DNA of 64,000 nucleotides from Macrolepiota albuminosa (lineage: Eukaryota > Basidiomycota > Agaricomycetes > Agaricales > Agaricaceae): the NCBI GenBank assembly GCA_027475525.1, contig JAMWFC010000082.1, positions 372,001 to 436,000 on the forward strand. The letters run 5' to 3'. This document shows, one piece after another, positions 35,106 through 45,556 of the stretch. The notes under the pieces were generated by a model, which was not told the origin of the DNA, made no database searches, and worked only from the letters and a program-made list of their open reading frames with translations. The translations under genes were made by a program, and so were the position numbers. The stretch's first letter is position 1. The number at the start of each line of letters is the position of its first letter.

Positions 35106-35218
35106 GGGGTGCCAGATGTCACGCCCCGAAATTATTGATCCGCTCAGCTTCTTTGAGCACCCTGGAGGGTAGCCAAGACTTGCAAAACGAAATCCTACCT
35201 GATACACATGGTGCACCG
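35106..35218. repeat. Possible start of a Ty3-type LTR, truncated
   Basis: AATGGGGTGCCAGA followed by TGTCACGCCCCGAAATT looks like a polypurine tract leading into a Ty3/gypsy LTR start. Only about 100 bp remain before host-gene homology resumes near 35219. This fragment replaces the missing middle of the pseudogene. Assignment rests on the terminal sequence alone. Confidence 0.3.
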
Positions 35219-35544
35219 TACCCTTACATTGGTGTGTGCACTTGTTAAAAATTCATTTGCATGTTTACAATCAATTCAGGATGACTTGTCTTGCGCTTTG
35301 AGCTATCAACATTGCCACAGCATACGAATGGGAACTTTTTGGTCTTGCGTGTATTGAAAGACTTGTCTTGCGCTTTGAGCTATCAACATTGCCACAGCAT
35401 ACGAATGGGAACTTTTTGGTCTTGCGTGTATTGAAAATTCTGGATGCCGTCAAGCCCATTGACCCTGGTTACAACAGACGGTATCCAGTACCACCACTTC
35501 CTGGAGAGCTGCTTATTGCATCCAATGGTCGTGTTCTATTGTAT

Positions 35545-35545
<1 letters not shown>
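35219..35545 (+). pseudogene. 3' part of the broken two-module gene (before a further insertion)
   Basis: Homology to 42319-42565 starts at CCTTACATTGGTGTGTGCAC, which contains the 5' splice site of intron 3. The following exon begins with the codons for RLVLRFELSTLP-like sequence but is repeated by a 77-bp duplication (35283-35436). The exon is interrupted near 35545 by an approximately 540-bp insertion and resumes near 36085. Confidence 0.7.
35283..35436. repeat. Exact 77-bp direct duplication in the pseudogene
   Basis: Positions 35283-35359 equal 35360-35436. The intact paralogue at 42380-42456 has one copy. Confidence 0.92.
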
Positions 35546-35575
<30 letters not shown>

Positions 35576-36084
35576 ACAACCACCCCACCCCACCCCACCC
35601 CATCCCAATCACCAAACCATTTAAAATGACTTATACCATCCCTTATTTCTAGAACTAATTGAGAAGGGATATTTCTTGCAAGAAACCAACCCCCGAGATC
35701 AAGCGACAGGCTCATCTTTTTCCCTTTTTGTGGCACTGCCATTCGATTAGCCGGACGCATATGGGGTCAAGTTCAAAGGCTTGCTGTGAGGGATAAAACT
35801 TGTAATTTCATCTCATTTTTAGTGTAGTCATTGCGCAACTCTGTGTATTTCATTTGCAGTGGTGGCAAGCTTTCCCTACGGGGTTTTGATGCTACCCCAC
35901 TTGCCCATTTTTCATATACTACTTACTAGGTCTACCGAGGCGTATCCTTACAGATTCGTCCTTAGCTATTAATTCACTTGCCCATTTTTCATATACTACT
36001 TACTAGGTCTACCGAGGCGTATCCTTACAGATTCGTCCTTAGCTATTAATTTAGCGGAGGTAGATAACAGAATAGTAACATAGT
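35546..36084. repeat. Insertion with (AAC)n and (CCCCA)n microsatellites inside the pseudogene exon
   Basis: The paralogue reads TCGTATAACATTGACAAAC, while here TATAAC is followed by about 540 bp before TAACATTGAC. The insert starts with AAC triplets and CACCC pentamers and includes a 77-bp duplication (35898-36051). TAAC at both edges could be a short target duplication. I do not recognise the inserted element. Confidence 0.55.
35898..36051. repeat. Exact 77-bp direct duplication
   Basis: Positions 35898-35974 equal 35975-36051, with different flanking bases. Confidence 0.92.
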
Positions 36085-36350
36085 AACATTGACAAACTCA
36101 AATGCGTGCATGCATTTAAAGGTTTCCCCAGTATTCCAGACGACAAGCCATGCATGCAAGTGTATTTTCTCCCATCATTTCAAAGGAGCGTTCGCTGATG
36201 CTCCGTGGTTCACAGTGACGAATTTCGGTGACATTCTGCATTTCGATCTCCCGTATCTTTTATCCCAAGGAGTAGAACGTCCAACGTTCAGGGGGTTCAC
36301 AAATACTTAGTCATAGCCCATCATGACAACCCCAAATTGATTTATCATTC
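36085..36350 (+). pseudogene. Last exon and 3' flank of the broken two-module gene
   Basis: The sequence matches 42565-42830 closely (CATGCATTTAAAGGTTTCC, then TTCGCTGATGCTCCGTGG). The TGA equivalent to the stop of the intact gene is present. Homology fades near 36350 (GATTTATCATTC). Confidence 0.7.
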
Positions 36351-36386
36351 TTCATACTGAAAAACCGTCTAGAGCGAGAGGAATTA

Positions 36387-36530
36387 AACATGCAAGAAGT
36401 GTATCGAAAGTAATGGCGGTCACAGCCATAAAGGTGCGTATTAGCGTGATTACGCAGCCCCTGAATTGGCTATTGTGATCGATGCTTGTGTGACGAGGTT
36501 AATAGGACGAAAACTAACCAGAAATACTTC
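36387..36530. repeat. Dispersed repeat, related copy at 47121-47250
   Basis: AAACATGCAAGAAGTGTATC and the next 120 bp occur again at 47121. In the second copy most CG dinucleotides have become CA or TG (for example GTATCGAAAG to GTATCAAAAG). The repeat has no coding capacity that I can see. Confidence 0.7.
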
Positions 36531-36675
36531 AACCGAAATTCTCGCTCATGCATAAGTCACATAATAGATACACCAAGACTAACTTGTATCTCATGATATA
36601 ATGGAAGATCTACAACAGAGAATAGTCGTAGAATTACTTCTGCGATATTGCACAAGTTGGTGAAAAAATTAAAAT

Positions 36676-38796
36676 TTAGAACCTCACCAATCCGAGCTCG
36701 GCGGCTTTAATCTCTAACGCCTGATGAGTCAGTCAGAGATTGAATTTCCCCCATTTTGAGTGCATTTACCAGTTGCTTTGAACAGAAGCGAGGATTAGGA
36801 AAACCCCCAACCGCGTACCACAGCTGCGATGACAATGAGATAATTGGTTGCACATGAGCTATCCGATGTGACTTACCCCTGGGTGGCCTGTGGGTCGATA
36901 ACATCCTCTCAATTCTCCCTCTTTGTCCAGACCCCAGATGGGGCTGGTTCGTTCAATTGTGTCTTCACCGAAGGTTTCCTTCATCGATTCACGGATATTG
37001 TGGTATCCCGTGCTTTTTTTAGAGAAATGAGTATAATATGGTGCAGATAGTATCATAGGACCGACGCATAGATAACAACATCAGCCGGAAGCGCAGTACC
37101 GTCCTTAAAAATCAGATTATCCTCTGTGAAATGTTCGGGTTCGACACCTTGCTTGATTTGGATTTTGCCAGCATTGATGAACTTAGCACACCCAACATCA
37201 ATCCCTTCAGTCAGATGAGCAAGATTAATTCACTTTCAATTAACAAGTTATCTGGCTCACAAAATCCTGGAAAATACATTTCAGAAGTCATGATCTGGTT
37301 TGAAAGATAAGCTAAGATAAGCTTACCTCCTGCCCGTTCATAAAGTAATGATGCTAGGCCAGAGCCGTCAGTTCCCATGTTTAGTTTCAGCCCTGCTTTG
37401 ATCAGCCCTTCATGCAAGTCCCTATCACGGTCCCATGCTTGCTTCTCAAACTGACGAAGGAAGGCTCTAAAGAACGATATCGGACAAGCCATATATTTAA
37501 AATCTGACACTTCCGGCGGAACACCCTCTGGCCAGGAGTGAGTGATGGCAGCGTCGGCCGACTTGGTAGAGACAACACATGTCGATGAGCGCTGCACCAT
37601 CGTGACAGATTTTGCGTTCTGGACAACCAGATCTTGGCAGATATCGGCGGATGTGTTTCCTGCACCAATAACAATTATACGTTTACCAGAGAATGATTGA
37701 CCGCCCGAATAATCGCATGCATGCATAGTGATACCTCTAAACACATCTCGGTTGGCGATTTCAGGATACTGCGGCTTCCCAAACAGTCCCATCGCAAGTA
37801 CAATGTGTGCAGGGTGGAGTGTGACTTGATATCCGTTCCTGTCAATGACAACGGTCCACTTCCTCATGGAGAAATCAAACGTTGGAGTTGGAAGAGGACG
37901 GGAGTTGGTCCACACAACCAGGTCTTGGGAAATGGCATAATGTTCTAGCCAGTCAGCCAACCTGTCACGAGGTGTGAAGATTGGCCAATTCTGGGGATAA
38001 GGTTGATATAGGACTATAACGAAAACAAAGTCAGCCCAATGTCCTTTGGAAAAATGAAGCCCTCACGAGAATGGTGTGTCCGTGGCGTGTGAAGACACAA
38101 GGTTGGATAGCGATTTCTCCAGACATCACCCACACGTGGGCTGGATTCAACGACAAGGGACGGAATGTTCATCTGGCGAAATCTTGCTGCAATGGTGAGA
38201 CCCGTATGACCAGCACCAACTATATGAAACCAACCTCAGAACACATAGCCCTGAAGAGGGATAGCATTGAACAAACCGATAATAACATGAGGGTTCTCTT
38301 CGATTTTTTGTCTCCTCTCCTTTTGTACGTCAATCCATGACCGTGTATGGCCTTCATATAAACCCAGCTCTGGTTTGGCTTCCTCATGTCCTTTGATGTC
38401 CACGACTGACATGAAGACAAGTTGTGCCTTCCATGCTCCATCGATATCCTTGGCAAGGTGGAAATAACCTTGTCCAATAGCGACGGACGTAGTGTATGTA
38501 AAGCCGCTGGCGACCCAATCTGGGTTCAAGGAACTAGGTTGCGGAGACAAACCTGCAGTATCAGCCAAGACAATATCGGCTACCTTGGCCTTTGAAAGGG
38601 TATCCTGAAGGTAAGCAGAGATCTTGTCACGGCCAGCAAGAGAACGATTATCCCACGTGAATGTCAGGACATCGCGTAGCCATCCTGACGGGAGGAATGA
38701 CAATGTAACTCCAATAACGTCAGCTGCTTGTAAAGACGTGGCGAAAGTTTCCAGCCATTCTTCTGCAATAACACGAAGACTCTCAGCAGATATCAT
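36676..38796 (-). CDS. Flavin-containing monooxygenase (FMO/YUCCA-like) with N-terminal NTF2-like domain
   Basis: Seven exons on the minus strand: 38796-38277, 38219-38067, 38013-37327, 37204-37066, 37012-36877, 36823-36770 and 36720-36676. All introns have GT...AG ends; most are 46-58 bp and the third is 122 bp. The spliced frame is continuous, 577 codons plus stop. The first 170 residues resemble the SnoaL/NTF2-like domain found in this fungal family. The FAD-binding motif VGAGHTG is restored only by splicing intron 1. The NADPH-binding motif VIGAGNTSADI lies about residue 310, and YATGY is created by splicing intron 4. The C-terminus ends LDKEGELRGCYRPTGHPG, then LWYAVGGFPNPRFCSKQL. Known relatives oxygenate small nucleophilic substrates using NADPH and O2; the substrate here is unknown. 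An in-frame stop just before 38886 means ATG 38796 is the best start unless an upstream exon exists. Confidence 0.85.
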
Positions 38797-38889
38797 GGTT
38801 AAGGGGGATCCAGAAGGAGGACCGCTATGTTCTAAAGGTTGACGTGCGAAAACCCAGGGGCCAGCGAGCGACCGCAACGTATGCACTCA

Positions 38890-39415
38890 TGATACAGCTG
38901 CTGGATGGAGTTTCCCATGTATATTTTAAGGTCATTGACACGAATTTTGCACCTGATCTCACGTCCTAATAACCGGTTCCGGCCACAGTGACTGTCTTTG
39001 ATAAGTTCCTCAAGCATTAGGAGTTCGTAATCGTTATGCAGAATAGATCTCAATATATGGCCCAGAATTGTATGCTGTAGCGGAAGCAAAGTAATCAAAT
39101 AAGCTTAGTCAGCACATTGGCCACGAAGGTTCGTGATGAGTGAGTGGTCATTGGTTTTGTCCCTTCAACCACCACATCGGCATTGTTGGAAGAGGCTATA
39201 AAAGTTCTTATATCTATTGGATTAGCGCTGTTGCATTCGCTTGCAGTTCAGCCGTATGTCACTCCGAACTCAGCTAGTATTAGCCCCTCGCTGTACAAAA
39301 ATTTCACAGGAGTCTCATTCATACACGTTATCCTCAGTAGACGCGCAACACAGCCTGAACAAGCCTTCAACCCAGATTCCCGTGCGAACGTCTTCACACA
39401 GTCTGTCTTTGACAG
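38890..39415. other. Intergenic between FMO and the TFIIB copy
   Basis: The two genes are divergently oriented, so this stretch should hold both promoters. I see no clear TATA box or other nameable element and no coding relic. Confidence 0.5.
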
Positions 39416-40024
39416 ATGGCCTATTCTCAGCCTTTTCCTCGGGCGCAATCCCAAACAAAGGTGGTACAGCCGCCCAGTTATGCGCCGGACCTTGCCGTTC
39501 GCTTGATTTTCCCAAAGGGCAGAGATCCAAATCCAAACATTGTTGAAGAATTCGGTAGCGGAGACCTCGTTTGCGGGAACTGTGGCCTTGTTTTGGGTGA
39601 TCGTATTGTCTGATTCTTTTGCCTCTCAACCCTTTTCGTGCACCATCAAAACTGTGAAAATGATTTCCAGACGTTCGCCAATGATGAAGGGGATGACCCT
39701 TCTCGTGTCGGTGCAGCGTCGGATCCTTCAATGGAAGGCATGGAGCAGCTGGACACCGTAATCAGTTTTAGGGATGGTCGTTCGGGTATTGCGCGCGAGC
39801 TCCAGCGTGCCGCATCGCGTTCCCAGAACTCCCGTTCTGAGCGCAATCTTCTCACTGCCTTCCGTGATATAGCCAATTGGTGCGACCAGTTTTCACTTCC
39901 GAAGACGATCAGCGATATCGCGAAGCAGTTATATCGGCGGTCGGACGAAGAAAAGCTATTACGAGGGAAACCAATTAACCCCGGGCAATCACTCCACTTC
40001 ACATTGCCCTGCCCGACCTATTGA
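39416..40024 (+). pseudogene. Truncated copy of transcription initiation factor IIB
   Basis: ATG 39416 begins MAYSQPFPRAQSQTK. The zinc-ribbon region reads LIFPKGRDPNPN where a functional TFIIB has a CxxC pair, so the first two zinc ligands are lost; the second pair (LVCGNCGLVL) is kept. Sequence between 39608 and 39671 looks like an intron ending in CCAG, but the segment that should encode the B-finger after GDRIV is missing. From 39672 the frame matches TFIIB well: TFANDEGDDPSRVG, ISFRDG, GIARELQRAASRSQ and the first cyclin-like repeat to KLLRGKP. After that the sequence becomes unrelated and stops, so the rest of the first cyclin fold and all of the second are absent. It cannot act as a normal general transcription factor. 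A complete gene presumably exists elsewhere. Confidence 0.75.
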
Positions 40025-40687
40025 GAAACCTGGCTTCTTAGCTACTATAGATCTCCGCTCGGCCATTTCTTTCAAGATGGTCGATTCCTAACCATACTCG
40101 ACCTCGACATCCAAGAAATTAGATACCAAAAAAGACATCCTTACGTCCAAGCAACCACTAAGCGCCTAAACACTAGTGCATTGACACATTGTCTATAAGT
40201 AATTCACGGAGAACCAATCATTGTCATCCTACATTACCTAAGGGCCATAGCAACCACCCCGTGAAAGCGAACACTAAGACTAAGAATAAAACACAATGTT
40301 CGGTGCTTTTTTGTAAGACCGTACTCGAGAGGGTACTTATTGTAGCGGTTCGGGTTCCCGCTATGGAAATGACTGGCAATACCAGAGCCTCCTCCACTCT
40401 GCGTAATGGGTCACAGTATACTAACGATGTTTGTTCTAATGGGACAGGTAGTCCAACTGGTTCGTCTCGGAGTGCAATTCCGAGGACGTGTTCCATTTTA
40501 GGCAAAACGTTACACTTATGTAAGACATGAACGCGTTTAAACAATCCTCCAAAATCACTTTCACCGCCCTTTAGCTCTGTCCTGTAGCTGAGCTTCAGAG
40601 TCAGGCGGCTGTCCCTGGCTCTCTAATGTATTACACATACAACTACTGATCGCTATAATTAGCTGACCTTCGCTTCCTGTGTTCAGG
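40025..40687. other. Intergenic; upstream part shared with the pseudogene copy
   Basis: No gene is recognised. From about 40513 (ACTTATGTAAGACATGAA) the sequence is homologous to 16977 onwards, so the duplicated block includes roughly 170 bp upstream of the ATG. Confidence 0.55.
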
Positions 40688-42679
40688 ATGTGGAGGACAA
40701 GCAAAAGTCCAGTCTTAACGTTTCTTTACCGCGGTGCAAAACGCGTCGCATGGAGTTCGACAATTACTCGTTCGCGGAGGATTATCAGGTCACTTGACCC
40801 TGAATGCCTACAAAGCAGCGATTTCGTCGAGTGCACCAGAAGACAGACTGCAATTCGCGCAGGACTCAAGAATTGCCAGCTTGTCAAAGGGTGGATTTGT
40901 TATAGGTCCGGACCGGAACCTTTCCCCCCGAATACTAAGGGTTTTCTATACTATTACCGCCGTCCATCACTTCCGCTCACAACTGGTGAAATTCGCTTTC
41001 GGCTCACAGAAAGTGCTGACCCGACATGTTTCCAAAGTGGCACGGACCTCATGAGGTCTGACGGTGTATTGCCGTGGGCTATTCCTTTGTTCAGGCTGCT
41101 TCATCCCCATGCATTCATCAAAGCACTGCTCAAACAAGATCACGATATCCCAGAAACAATACTGAACTATGGAACATCAAGCCCCCTCTTACTGCCAGGG
41201 GTCTGCTTAACTTTCTTGGAGGAGCCTTTTGTTCTGAGGTTAGAAGACGTATTAAAAATAAGGACGGTTGATTCGCAGCTTCGGATGGGAAAAACCATGG
41301 TGCCTCGCTTGTTGGTTGGGAAATACCCGTTGACGTTCAAGGGTGAGTGTACTGATCGAATAGACATTTTTTTAACTCTGATTGTGTATAGGGAAACTAC
41401 TGGTCCGATTTGAACAATCAACATTAAGCGAGCACGAGAACGAGACGTCGATTGTCATGCGAGTCCTCAAAGTCCTCGAACCAGTAGAACCGCTGTTAAA
41501 AGATGGCGAATTGCTTCACCCGATTCCGGAACCAGGAACTTTGATCAAGTCCAAGTACTATGGTCAAGTACAAAATATGGAATTCAATCATCCGTTTCTG
41601 GCATCGCTTCCACGCATGATGGGCAATACACTCGCGTATGTAGTTCTTTCGTATTCCTCTTGTCTACTAATTCGATTGATTTTTTCCATCAGTATTCCCA
41701 CCGATGTCAGAAGGTCAGGTACACTACTTAATGTCCGAAAAAGAACAATTGATACGTTAGATCCGCTTCGATTAAACTCCTTCGATTTCATGGACATATC
41801 GCACCATGCATCAGTGCGAGTCGCGAGACGTGGCAATCCACACATGTTTAGCCTTGTGCAATTAGGTGCGACGATTGTTGACAGGACAACGATTGTTCCA
41901 ACACATTTTCCCGCTAACACGCACGGATTCCTGTATTTGCATCTCAAACCGGGTCTACCAGTCACTGCCGCCCAAATTCGGTTTCGAATAACACCATCTG
42001 CTGACCCAACGCAATTTGAGAAGGGAACGGACCTTTACTTTGAGGACCAACCCTGGAACATTGACGTATGGCAGCTCGCTCAATCAAGTAGAGCTTCTCT
42101 GGTTGAACAGCTATACCATGATGGACATGTGGAACTGGTAGAAGCTATCAGGAGATTTCCTCAGACCTCGAGAGCTCGTGGACGGGTACTGGGTTATGTG
42201 GAACAGCCATTTATTGCTAGCATGTCCCTACTGTGGACAAACTTCAATCTCTTGACGCCCGCTGGCGTTCGCAAGGTTCGCATTACAGGACATTTTATGG
42301 ACTGGAGGTTGAGAATTAATCCTTACATTGGTGTGTGCACTTGTTAAAAAAATTCATTTTCGTCTTTACAATCAATTCAGGACGACTTGTCTTGCGCTTT
42401 GAGCTATCAACATTGCCACAGCATACGGATGGGAATTTTTTGGTCTTGCGTGTATTGAAAATTCTGGATGCCGTCAAGCCCATTGACCCTGGTTACGACA
42501 GACGGTATCCAGTACCACTTCCTGGAGAGCTGCTTATTGCATCCAATGGTCGTGTGCTATCGTATAACATTGACAAACACAAATGCGTGCATGCGTTTAA
42601 AGGTTTCCTCAGTATTCCAGACGACAAGCCATGCATGCAAGTGTATTCCCTCCCATCATTTCAAAGGAGCGTTCGCTGA
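40688..42679 (+). CDS. Two-module protein of unknown function, four exons
   Basis: Exons: 40688-41342, 41392-41635, 41693-42330 and 42381-42679. Introns of 49, 57 and 50 bp have GTGAGT...TATAG, GTATGT...ATCAG and GTGTGT...TTCAG ends. The spliced frame is continuous to TGA at 42677-42679. The protein consists of two diverged tandem modules. Module 1 has RSLDPECLQSSDF, GFLYYY, GEIRFRLTESADPT and FQSGTDL; module 2 has DTLDPLRLNSFDF, GFLYLH, AQIRFRITPSADPT and FEKGTDL. Each module is followed, after a phase-1 intron, by a similar tail: GKLLVRFEQSTL...VMRVLKVLEP and GRLVLRFELSTL...VLRVLKILDA. The intron position is thus conserved between modules, evidence of an exon-level duplication. A splice acceptor (GTTCAG) lies just before the ATG in the same phase as the module-2 intron, so an upstream exon may exist. 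No known domain is recognised. Confidence 0.7.
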
Positions 42680-44363
42680 TACTCCGTGGTTCACAGTGAC
42701 GAATTCCGGTGACATTCTGCATTTCGATCTCCCGTATTTTTTATCTCAAGCAGTAGAACGTCCAACGTTCAGGGTTCACAAATACTTAGTCATAGCCCAT
42801 CATGATGACCTCAAATTGATTTATCATTTTTCTTTCACTCCCACACATAGTACATATAATGTAGTATTCTTGTAACTGAGTGACCTAGAGCCTTTGCTCT
42901 AGGTCTAAACCTAGTGTACTCTTGAACAACTTACTAGTTGTTCAATGTCCTTGTGTTACTGAACAACCTTTTAGTTGTTCAGTCAGTCTACTGCATGGTG
43001 TAACCGGTATTTAATTACATAATATACTATGTATGACCATGGCCAGTGAAGACCAATGAGTGGGATGGGACACCCTGGAGCTGAGTACTAGGGATGGTCA
43101 TCTGCCTTCTGGAGGCTATGGCTCAGTCAGATAGCTGGCAGAGGGAGATCCAAAGAAAACAAGTCTAAGGATTTCCTATACCAAGTTGGATGCTTCTGGA
43201 GCCTCTGAAGCATGGTAAACAATTGTACAGGACAACAAAACCTTACTTGTCTTGATGACTTCAAGTGGTAGGGTCTTGCATGGATTTTGCCCTTGCAAAG
43301 AGGCTCGTCAGAGGGCTTAACCACTGCCCTAATTCATCTCAGGTTACTATAGTGTGGACCTTTGTCACACTATAACTTATGCCACATGCCTACCCAGCTT
43401 AGATGACTGAGGAGGAGTATGACAGGTGCACTGTGAGTGGCCACTACTGGCAGGACCAGGACCCCGAACAGGTGGATATTGGAGTATAGTAGGTTAATGC
43501 CCTGGCTAATGCCCCCTGCCAGTATAGGACCCTGCCACTATGATGTGAGGCCCAGCACACAGCTGTGATGACTTTTCATCAAGGCAGACTTTTTGGCCAT
43601 GTGAAATTGCACGTTGGTGAGCTTACCAAGAACACATGCTTCTTACATTCAGACATGCAGTGTGACCAGGCTGTCCTCTAAAGTAAGGCTGGAAGGGATG
43701 TGAAACGAGTGTCTTCTTGGGGGCTCAAACCCAAGAGGTTCATTGCCATTCCAATGTTAGACCAGCAGCAACAAGATGCAATTTTTTTTTGGTAACAATT
43801 TTTTTTTTCATTATTTTTGAGTTACATATTGACAATACATTTATTCCAATAGACAAAATCCATACTTTTGACATGCATTATTGGTTATGACCCCTCTGAG
43901 ACCTCATCAATTATCAAATATCAGAGGTTCATCAAATTTCTCTGCAAACTAAGTCAGTAAATGGTGAAAACCTATTGGTTTAAAGGGGTTATCAGTTATA
44001 AGGGTCATCACTTATAAGGGGTTTGACTGTAGTACTTTATACTATGTATAACCACTGCTACTACTTCACCTAAGGTAGCTTTTTTATTACACTACTCATA
44101 GAACTGAATCAAATATTGATTTGGTCTTGTTGTGTGGCTTCAAGCTTTTGGCATTGTTTTGATTTTCTATAAAAACACAGAAATGTTGCATACATATACA
44201 ATGTCCTATACATACATCTAAATGTATCATGCTCATAGATCATGGAATGAAAACCCAAAAAATCAACAAGTGCAAGGGTGCACATCCATGTAATCTTGTG
44301 CATGGAAACTAACCTAGAATTTTACCCAGGTACTCTCTGGCAGCCCAATCATACTTGGGTATA
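42680..44363. other. Repeat-rich stretch without a recognised gene
   Basis: The 3' flank of the two-module gene continues to about 42865. Positions 42871-43019 (TGTAACTGAGTG...TTACA) form a compact block with three hairpins (CCTAGAGC/GCTCTAGG and two GAACAAC...GTTGTTC pairs) and LTR-like ends, but no target duplication, so I do not call it an LTR. Positions 43114-43250 are a fragment of the solo-LTR family. The rest (43400-43790) has small broken frames only. CG dinucleotides become scarce from about 43020 onwards. Confidence 0.5.
43114..43250 (+). repeat. Fragment of the solo-LTR family
   Basis: GGAGGCTATGGCTCAGTCAG, then CTGGCAGAGGGAGATCCAAAG, matches 12630-12830 and the complement of 49690-49890. 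Only the first part of the LTR remains. Confidence 0.75.
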
Positions 44364-44373
44364 CACTGGCTCC

Positions 44374-44527
44374 AAAAACTGCCCCAATGTTTGGCCTTTT
44401 TGAAAAGATTCACATGGTGTGCAACAATTACCTAAGCAAAAAATTGTAGAAAAAACTGCCCCAATGTTTGGCCTTTTTGAAAAGATTCACATGGTGTGCA
44501 ACAATTACCTAAGCAAAAAATTGTAGA
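44374..44527. repeat. Exact 77-bp direct duplication in the left terminal repeat
   Basis: Positions 44374-44450 equal 44451-44527. The right terminal repeat (about 46900-46975) has one copy, which favours an artefact. Confidence 0.92.
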
Positions 44528-44787
44528 AAATCACATGACATACATTATAATGATGTATGATGATGCCCAAAAGTAGATCAGTAGCAGATATGGTTTACGG
44601 CTACTGACCTGTGTAACAATGCGTTGGGCACGCTAAGATTGAGGGAGTCCTGGGCAGTTCCCAGAGAACAAGTCAGAAAAATAGTTAAATGGCAGGATTT
44701 GGTGAAAGTCGGTAATGATAGTCGGCAAGGAAATGCAGTAAGGGGGGGGTGCACCTAAAAGGGTAGGAAGATGAACATGGTTAAAAT

Positions 44788-45015
44788 GTGGCAAGAGGAT
44801 GTGGGAAAGAAACTAGAGGCTTAGCAACAACTAAGCTGCGTGATGCCTGCCATAAGTGCAAGGTGTGTAGGTTCTGTAAGCATAACTGCAGCAAGCAGGC
44901 TAAGAGTGTTCAGACAATTGGCGACTATGAGCTTAGTCAGCTCAAGAAAAATCTGAACTGTAGGGTGAACTGGGTGTGTAAAGTGGGGTACTCTGTTCTT
45001 TGCTACTTTAACTAA
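44788..45015 (+). other. Small Cys/Lys-rich frame inside the Tc1-like element, doubtful
   Basis: The 75-codon frame contains CHKCKVCRFCKHNC, four closely spaced Cys residues and a His that could bind metal. It may be a decayed exon of element cargo or chance. The surrounding sequence has no splice or promoter evidence. Confidence 0.2.
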
Positions 45016-45556
45016 TGACAATGGTAAATATTTAAAGTAGAAGAAGTTTGCCATTACTAAGCGACTAAGCATCACCAAGGAGCAGCAAACTGGAAAAAGT
45101 GTAAGTAGTTGCTGTGCATTAAACTAAATATTGAGAAGTTAACAAAAATACTGTCTGTCCAAGTAACAAGAAGGCGCCAAGGTGAAATGCCAGGCTGTCA
45201 GTCACAGTGAAATACTATCATTCCTGCTCTTAAGTGCTGCCGCTGGCTAGCGATATTATGTGTTTCCTGAGTGATGTCATCTGTCAATGCTTGCCGATGG
45301 TGTGATGCCCACTGTCACTTGTCATTTCTGCTGGCCTTGGCGCTATCACTGATTGGGTATGTCGGTTGCCATGGGTGGCCATCGGGAATGGCTTAAAATG
45401 GATAAAACATGTGCGCTAAGTTTGAGACAAGTGCAGCAGAGTTTCTGGAGCTGATGCCAAGCCTGCCATTGATGTGCCTAGCCTGTGTGGGGTCCTATCA
45501 ATAGATCATGTGATTTGAACAAGAACTTGCTTATTAATAAATCAAACAAAATATTC

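Noticed and set aside
35560..35610. Short AAC and CCCCA repeat as a CRISPR-like or telomeric array
   Set aside because: Units are three to five bases with no spacers; this is an ordinary microsatellite.
42871..43019. LTR-like block with TGTAAC...TTACA ends and three hairpins
   Set aside because: The flanks share no target duplication and no internal element sequence follows, so it is only mentioned as a possible orphan LTR.
44788..45015. Cys-rich small protein as a zinc-finger gene
   Set aside because: Only four Cys in a short frame within a decayed element, with no family match that I can defend.
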